Origin: Setophaga petechia
Lineage: Eukaryota > Chordata > Aves > Passeriformes > Parulidae
Length of the DNA: 64,000 nucleotides
Assembly: GCA_024362935.1 (NCBI GenBank)
Contig: JANCRA010000040.1
Span: 1,860,001 to 1,924,000 of the forward strand
Reading direction: 5' to 3'
Below the pieces are notes generated by a model. The model searched no databases. It was not told the DNA's origin and was given only the letters and a program-made list of their open reading frames with translations. Numbering within the stretch: the first letter of the stretch is position 1; the number at the start of each line of letters is the position of its first letter. A program made the translations under genes and the position numbers. This document shows, one piece after another, positions 13,901-64,000 of the stretch.

Positions 13901-16839
13901 ATAATGGTTTATGTCAGGATTTATGAAGTATAGTGGGATCTTCCAACTTGCTACACCATCTACAGTGAAATCCAAGCAAAGATGAAGAGATGCTTGTCTC
14001 TTGCGAACAAAATAGAAAAAAGCTGAAGAAGAAAGGGAAATCTAAAAATGCAGAAGATTCTTGTGATCATTCTCCTGCAATGCTAAGTGTCCAAAAGTGA
14101 GCAAATAAGTAATGAAAAGCCCTAAGCAACACAGATGGCTCTTGGGTGTGTGTTACATCCCCAGTCAGTTGCCAAATCCTTACTTAAAACAAACCTTATC
14201 AGACAAGAAAAAAATGACAAAAAAAATAGACTCCTGGTCTGCCTCTTCCAAAAACAGTCTCTCATATACTCCAACAATAGAACAATGACATAACTTTTGA
14301 GTAATGCAATAGCCCCAAGAATTAGTAATAAGTGATTTTTCATGTCTTCTCTTTAAAAGCTAATGTGCTACTAGCACCACAGCTGAAGTTCCTCTTCTCA
14401 AAGAGCTACTTTCAAGCAAGCAGATTTCCTTTAATCAGTGTATGACCTCTGAATGGTTCAGACATTACAACATACTCCGTCACTGATATCAAAACCATTT
14501 AATTTCTAAAATTCAGTTTAAAAGGTTTTGGATTTTTACTTTCTATTAAAGAAACACTTTCTGGATCATTTTAGCTACAAAGTTCTGCAGAGAGACAAAG
14601 TGCAGCTAAGTGAAAAGTGACGCTATTTAAATTAATTCTGTTTAAAACCAGTGCTTCAATGAAAAATGAAGATGAATGTAAGCATGGGAGCTTACACAAT
14701 TGTTGGTGAAAAAATATTACAGCTACTGCATGTATACAAGTTATAGAAACCACTAGGGAAAAACCTGAAATGCCATTAGGTTAATACAACACATCACACA
14801 ACAGCTTGGCAAATATCAAACCTTTAAGAGCAAACTTTTAATGTTACTTTTTTGTGCCTTGCAGCAAACAATTTAATATCCTCAAATATCCCAGTAAGAC
14901 CCATAACACTTCAGCAGCTCCATTTCAGAGATTCATATCACAGGTAAGTTGCAATGGCATACACTAGGTACAATTTTACTATTCACATTTTTTTTAAAGA
15001 CATAAAGGCAGAGCATTCTAATGCTACATCTTTGTATATGTAGCTATATCTTTTGTATATATTTATCTTTACATATATATAGCTAATTTCCTTTCTTTTT
15101 CTACTTTCTTTTCTTGGACATTGTTTCCCAGTTTTATCTTTTCAGACTACCCAGAAATTACAAAAGTTAATGACAAAATTAAGGAAAAAACCTACGGCTG
15201 AATATTATGAAGTAATTTATAATTTTCCCAAGTCAATTAGGGAAGTGTGCCTTTAAGCCTGTTCACCACTGGCTATTCTCATCAGAAACATACATGGAAC
15301 TACCTTTCACCTATAAATGCTTGAAGCCTTTGGCTGTAAGCAACAGTTTGGATATACAAGATTTTTAGCTTTTCAAATCTATTGTGATATCATTACCAGG
15401 GCAGGTGATAAGGAGCACATAAAGGGCAACAGAGATTGAGAAGAAGTCGAGGGTGTCATGACAGCAAGGTGTGGTTAGGACTGGAGATCTAACTGGTGAC
15501 CTTTTAGTGTCCTGGAGAGATACTAAGAAGTGTTTTGAACCTTGAAGATTTTGGTCTAGATGTCTCTGAAGTATTACAAGAGCTATTCATCTGTCCTCAA
15601 TCTTAAAATCTTAATGCCTTGATGACCTGAAATAGAACACAGGCTATATGATGCTTCAGGAGACATGGACTTCATCATTGAAAAAAAAATTTGGGTTTTC
15701 TTTCTTGGGTTTTCTTTTTATTTTGTTAATTTCACAAAGCAGATGTATTTTCAGAGCTGCAAGTTATTAGATCAATGGTATTTCCCTTCGCTTACTATAG
15801 TAATTAAATTGCACTGGCATTAAACTGCTTTTCTCAACAGACTTGACTGGATGTCAAAGTCTTCTTTTACAACAATCCTTAGGTGTCATCCAGTTCATTC
15901 ATCAAGGGAATGGAGACAAAAAAAATATCTTCTCTTTCATCAGTACTTTCCCCTAAAACACAAAGTTTGGCCTTTTTTTTTGCTTATTTATCAGTTTTGA
16001 TTGCTTTTAAGATATTAACAGCTTATTTCAATACAATTGGTCAAGTCAAGAAGCCAACTTGGTACTACAAACAATTTTTTTAATATTATCTTTGAGAAAA
16101 GGTCGCTATGTTATTGAGCACTTTGGCTGGGAGCTGTAAAGGCAAAGCTGAACTTCCCCCACAGTTCATTATCCTTAGGAGTATTTATTCCTGGATGAGA
16201 CCACACTCACCATTCAATGTCAGCTCTGCTGACTCCTACTAGCACATCTCAAGCAGCTGTGAGAAAGCAGAGACACAGCAGGAGGGAAGATTAGGGGACA
16301 AGCAAGAAAAACAACAAGAGTAACAGGCAGTGAAGGTAGAGATGCCTGCCTCCAAAAACTACTTTGGAGTATTATTCTAAAATAAGTGGCACTTCATGAA
16401 CTCCATGACCAGGCATCCATGCTTGCCAATGCTACTTTTTGGCTACAGATCCAGCATATCTTTAGGCTTAATCCTTAGGTCAACAAAACAGAAACGATTT
16501 CTCCATGACAAGTATGTACTGAAGATTACATAGATAAATGCTGACAAATCTCAGCAATGTGCATCTCACTTAAAAAAATTTATTTGAGAAAGGTTTATTT
16601 TCCAGTTGGCAGCTTTAGGGTATTACCAGCAAAATATACTGAGGTCAAATAATCGGTCCAACCTACTAAAACAAATGCGGTTAAAATACAAATACAACAT
16701 TAGTTTCATTTGTTCGTAAAAGTCAAACAGTCAGGTTTGCTAGCCTCCAGAAAACAAAACAACAAAACATATACTTAAATAAGCAGGTCCCAAAAAATGT
16801 AATAGCAAGTTTTTTAATGGATGTTCTGCACATACTTAC

Positions 16840-60754
<43,915 letters not shown>

Positions 60755-60935
60755 CGCCCCACCGGGCTCCGCTCGCCCTTCCGTCGATGTGGAGCCGGCC
60801 GGCGCGGCGCATGCGCCCGGCGGGAGCGAACCATCGAGGGCGGCGGGCGGGCAGGCGGGCCCTGCGCGGGCTGAGGGAGGCGGTGCCGCTCCCGGTGCGG
60901 GGCTGCCGCCTCACTGGCCTCCTGCCCTGGGGCAG
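60755..60935 (-). promoter_or_regulatory. SLC36A4: Probable SLC36A4 promoter and 5'UTR, CpG-rich
   Basis: The stretch just upstream of the SLC36A4 start is extremely CpG-rich. It contains GC-box-like runs (GGGCGG and repeated GGCGGGC around 60838-60860) and a perfect palindrome GCGCATGCGC at 60807-60816 that fits the NRF1 binding consensus. No TATA box is evident, as is usual for a housekeeping CpG-island promoter. A minus-strand upstream ATG at 60832-60834 would open an overlapping reading frame if transcription starts above it. The placement of the promoter is inferred from the start codon and base composition. Confidence 0.7.
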
Positions 60936-60949
60936 CACCAGCCCTTGGA

Positions 60950-61080
60950 GTCGTGGAGTATCTCAGCTTGGGAGGGACCCATCAGGATCTTCAAAGCCCT
61001 GCTTCATGTAGGAGCACCTGAAGCCAAAGCATGTGACTAAGAGCAGTGTCCAGACACTCCCTGACCATGACATCATTGCC
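60950..61080 (-). mobile_element. Possible old CR1 LINE tail, antisense
   Basis: GTATCTCAGCTTGGGAGGGA followed by TCAGGATCTTCAAAGCCCTG and GTGTCCAGACACTCCCTGA has the layout of a degenerate antisense CR1 3' end. It is diverged and the end points are uncertain. Confidence 0.55.
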
Positions 61081-62929
61081 ATCCTTAGGGATGCGCTTCG
61101 GCTTTGCTGCGGCACAGCTGTGCTGGCCCCATAAAGCGGTGGCCCTGGCAGGGCAGGGGAGCCCGGCTTTGGATGGGGCACTGCAAGCTTCGAGCCATAA
61201 TTAATCGGCAAAAACGGCAAACAGGGATGAGTGTGAAGAGTTCAGCAGAGCTAGGCAGCTGGAACTCTTGGAGATTAACCACTAACTTCCCTACCTTAAC
61301 TTGTTTTGCTAGTTGCTTTCCAGTATTTCTTCTTTCCTGCCAGTATTTCTTCAGCAGAACTGCCTATATCTATGGCTGATTTGACTTAAGTAATAACGTT
61401 TCCAGCTGCTGCTTTCCTACAACTTCTTTTTTTTCATGGAGAATATAGGATAAAGTGATTTGATTTTTTTTTTCTACACAAGAGAAATGCGAAATGCAGT
61501 CTTCTGAAGCTTCTCATAAACTTCAGTCATCTTTAGACATACATCATTAATTAATTTATCTACTATGAAGAATTTCCAGTGGGGAAAGCATCCATTTTCA
61601 ATTGTCAAATTTATGTGTATTCCAAATACTCGTCCAAAGTTGCATTAAAAAAATGAGCCATGTGCATGAGCTATTATCATCAAATTTATTTTAGAAAAGG
61701 GCTCCCAGTAGGCTATCCATGACTGCAGGTTATTGATTTAAGGAACTGACTCACTAATTACAATATTTGTGTCAAGCATTTATGCAATATTCTACTTTGT
61801 TTATAACAATGCCAAACTTTGTTCAAGAAAATATAAAATTATCAGATCTTTAAAGTTGTTTTGAGTTGAGTGTTCATTCTTTCTACCTTGTCATTGCATC
61901 TCAGGACTTGACTCACTAAATCCTGTGTAGACATTGAGGAGATGTTAAGGACATGATACATGTTTATTTCACATCCTACCCAATGGAAAACTTTGTTTCT
62001 ACTACTTGCTGCTACTTCCATAAAAATTCTTTTTTTCTGGGAGTAGGTTTGTTCTGTGCTTAGAGGGATTTTTCTAATATGCTCCAAAAGTTTTATCTAG
62101 CATGCGAGTAACCAGTGGTGACCAATGAATATTCAAAAGCACATGGGAGATACTGTACTGTGATAGAAATTAGTGATTTTGTAATCTGCATTTTGTTTCT
62201 CTTTGGTAAGAATAGAAGGATTTGCTTTAATGCGTGCATCTGATTAAATTCTAGGCATCCATCCATCAAAGCAAAATGACTTTATGATGAGAAAATTGCA
62301 GACACCAAACACTTGTTTACCACAGGCTTCCTTTTCTGAATAGCATCTACAGCATCTCTCTTAGAAATCATGAATTCAACTCATGTTGTTTCTGTTGGTT
62401 CAGAGCAAGGCCAGATGGAGTACGATACCCAGCTTCTTCCATTTTAATTTTTATACTTAAAAGCTAACCCTGAAATCTTTAAGGGCCATTTTCAGTAAAT
62501 TTTTTTTTGGTCTGCTTAAATCCCCCTTGTTAGAATAGATGCTCTGCTAGGTCTATCTGAACACAAATTATACTCTCCCTAAATTTCCACACTTTTTTAG
62601 AGAAAAAAATACAAGAACCAATTAAATATACAGAAATACTGTTTCAATATACAACCCTTCTATACAGATGCTGGTGGGCTTTACCTTTGGCGCTGCCCAA
62701 GTCTTGAGGGACTTCTGTTTTTTCATGGAATCTTCCTTTTGTGATGCTATATATTTGGCTTCCAGACCCTCCATTGGCAGTAAGCCCTATAATTTGCTCA
62801 TGCATGGTACAAAAAAATGTGCCTTTTGAGCCTGCTACTTGATAATCTCTAGTCTTGCAACATAAAAATAATTATTGCATTTACCTTTTCTAAGTCATTC
62901 TTGACAGATCACTGCCATACTCTTTCCTG

Positions 62930-63100
62930 TCTTTTTTCCAGGCTGAAGAGTTCTAATTTATTTAAACCTTCCTTCACAGAGATGCCATTCCATCTTTCCT
63001 TAACTCCTGTTCCCTTCTTCTGTGAGTTCTGGATCCCCTATGTTCAGCTGCAGTTGAGGACACCAGAACTGCAGCCATACAAAGCCACTAAAACCCCCAC
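62930..63100 (-). mobile_element. Old CR1 LINE fragment, antisense
   Basis: TTTTTCCAGGCTGAAGAG, GATGCCATTCCATCTTTCC and GACACCAGAACTGCAGCCAT occur in the order of an old antisense CR1 segment shared widely among reptiles and birds. High divergence points to an ancient insertion. Confidence 0.65.
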
Positions 63101-63479
63101 TAAAACCCTTCTACTTACGTCTGAGGGATTTTCACTTCTACTTTTTCTAATAATTTGTGTTTAACTTTTTCTCAGGTACTACCTTGCAAGGTGATTACTC
63201 TGCATGATATTTTAATGAGCCATTGGAAGGCCTCAATTATGTTGCCATCCAACTGCCTGTAGACTATAATTCTATCTGACTATAATTCTATAATTCTAAC
63301 CATTGGCAAATGGTTGACATTCCTCTAAGATTTATATCACTGCTTTGTATCTAAGAGCACATTTCAAAATCACCTTGAATATCAATATGGCATCTACATT
63401 TCATGAGATCCTGGATAGCAAATTTTTCATCTGTCTATCAAAAAGCAATACCTCCTGTTAATTTACCCTGAACATCATG

Positions 63480-63662
63480 AAAGAGGGATGTTTAGGCTAG
63501 ATATACAGAAGGAATTCTTTACTGACAGGGTGATAGGGCACTGGAACAGACTGCCCAGAGAAACTGTGGATGCCCCATCCTTGGTAGCATTCAGGGAGAG
63601 TTGGGATGGGGTTTTTGAGCAATCTAGTCCAATGAATGACTTTCTGCACATGGCAGTGGGGT
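63480..63662 (+). mobile_element. Outer CR1 LINE, left part
   Basis: Reads GAGGGATGTTTAGGCTAGAT, CACTGGAACAGACTGCCCAG and GTGGATGCCCCATCCTTGG in CR1 order. The copy breaks at about 63662, shortly before its 3' terminus, where an inverted CR1 starts. Confidence 0.88.
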
Positions 63663-63918
63663 TCACAGAATCATAGAATATCCTGTGATGAAAGGGACTG
63701 GTCAGGATCATCAAGTCCAGCTCCTGACTCTGCACAGGACACCCCAAGAGTCACACCATGTGCCTGAGAGCATTGTCCAAATGCTCCTTGAACCCTTGTC
63801 AGGCTGATGCTGTGACCACTTCCCTGGGGAACCTGTTTCAGTGCCCAACCACCATCTCGGTGAAGGACCTTTTCCTAATGTCCAACCTAACCTCCCCTGA
63901 CTCAGCATCATGCCAGGC
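63663..63918 (-). mobile_element. Inner CR1 LINE inserted in antisense
   Basis: Starts CACAGAATCATAGAATATCC, then TCATCAAGTCCAGCTCCTGA, CCTTGAACCCTTGTCAGGCT and CCTTTTCCTAATGTCCAACC. This is a 5'-truncated CR1 3' end in reverse complement. It interrupts the outer CR1. Confidence 0.88.
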
Positions 63919-63968
63919 TGAAACTTTGAGGTCCCTTCCAACCCAAACCATTCTATGAGTCTATGATT
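63919..63968 (+). mobile_element. Outer CR1 LINE, right part (3' terminus)
   Basis: AACTTTGAGGTCCCTTCCAA followed by CCATTCTATGAGTCTATGAT is the 3' end of a plus-oriented CR1. It continues the copy at 63480-63662 after the inserted inverted element. Confidence 0.85.
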
Positions 63969-64000
63969 ATGCATGTATATATCTCTTTATCTCTTTTCAT

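Larger units (their letters stand above)
1..16839 (-). other. SLC36A4: SLC36A4 intron 10 (partial), mostly unannotated AT-rich sequence
   Basis: No coding exon of SLC36A4 or of any other gene I recognise is present. The stretch is AT-rich with homopolymer runs (A-rich at 331-392; A-run near 9178-9193; AT and T run near 9930-9950). It holds one short CR1 tail at 10796-10945, an exon-like block at 2018-2108, and a less AT-rich unrecognised stretch at 2771-3075. The many short open frames show no family resemblance. If the gene's last exon lies left of the window, this intron exceeds 16.8 kb. Confidence 0.75.
60941..64000. other. 5' flank of SLC36A4, AT-rich with CR1 remnants
   Basis: No coding exon was recognised on either strand. 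It contains an old CR1-like tail (60950-61080), about 1.7 kb of AT-rich sequence without recognisable features (61240-62920), an old CR1 remnant (62930-63100) and a nested CR1 pair (63480-63968). Any divergent transcript from the CpG island is not visible from sequence. Confidence 0.7.

Overview
The window is vertebrate nuclear DNA, most likely from a songbird (passerine). The evidence is an AT-rich, intron-dominated landscape, many CR1 LINE fragments in both orientations, several solo LTRs of types I recognise from passerine genomes, and one multi-exon gene with canonical GT/AG splice sites. The species cannot be fixed from the sequence. There are no bacterial-type operons, no CRISPR array, and no rRNA or tRNA gene that I can see.

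The only protein-coding gene I can support is SLC36A4 (PAT4, a proline/tryptophan transporter of the SLC36 family). It lies on the minus strand. Ten coding exons were rebuilt by eye: 60727-60754, 52285-52408, 51671-51761, 50564-50652, 49212-49307, 47920-48004, 39158-39385, 38360-38458, 22645-22814 and 16840-17009. Every junction has an AG acceptor and a GT donor, and the reading phase is kept across all nine complete introns. Together they encode 393 residues plus one base of the next codon. The last exon, expected to encode about 100 C-terminal residues including the final membrane spans, was not found at 1-16839 and probably lies left of the window.

Region by region: 1-16839 is partial intron 10, mostly AT-rich with few recognisable repeats. 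17010-22644 is intron 9, with a long CR1 copy and a pure 45-copy GGGAA array. 22815-38359 is intron 8 and holds a cluster of five LTRs. 39386-47919 is intron 6, with three CR1 pieces. Introns 2-5 and 7 are short and nearly repeat-free. 52409-60726 is intron 1, with a roughly 1-kb composite repeat and a CR1. 60300-60940 is the CpG island and promoter. 60941-64000 is 5' flank with older CR1 remnants and a CR1 nested inside another CR1.

I found no novel multi-gene system. The most notable items are the uninterrupted AAGGG-type pentanucleotide array, the LTR cluster with recognisable target-site duplications, an overlapping upstream ORF and NRF1-like palindrome at the SLC36A4 promoter, a CR1-in-CR1 insertion, and an unexplained CpG-bearing exon-like block at 2018-2108.
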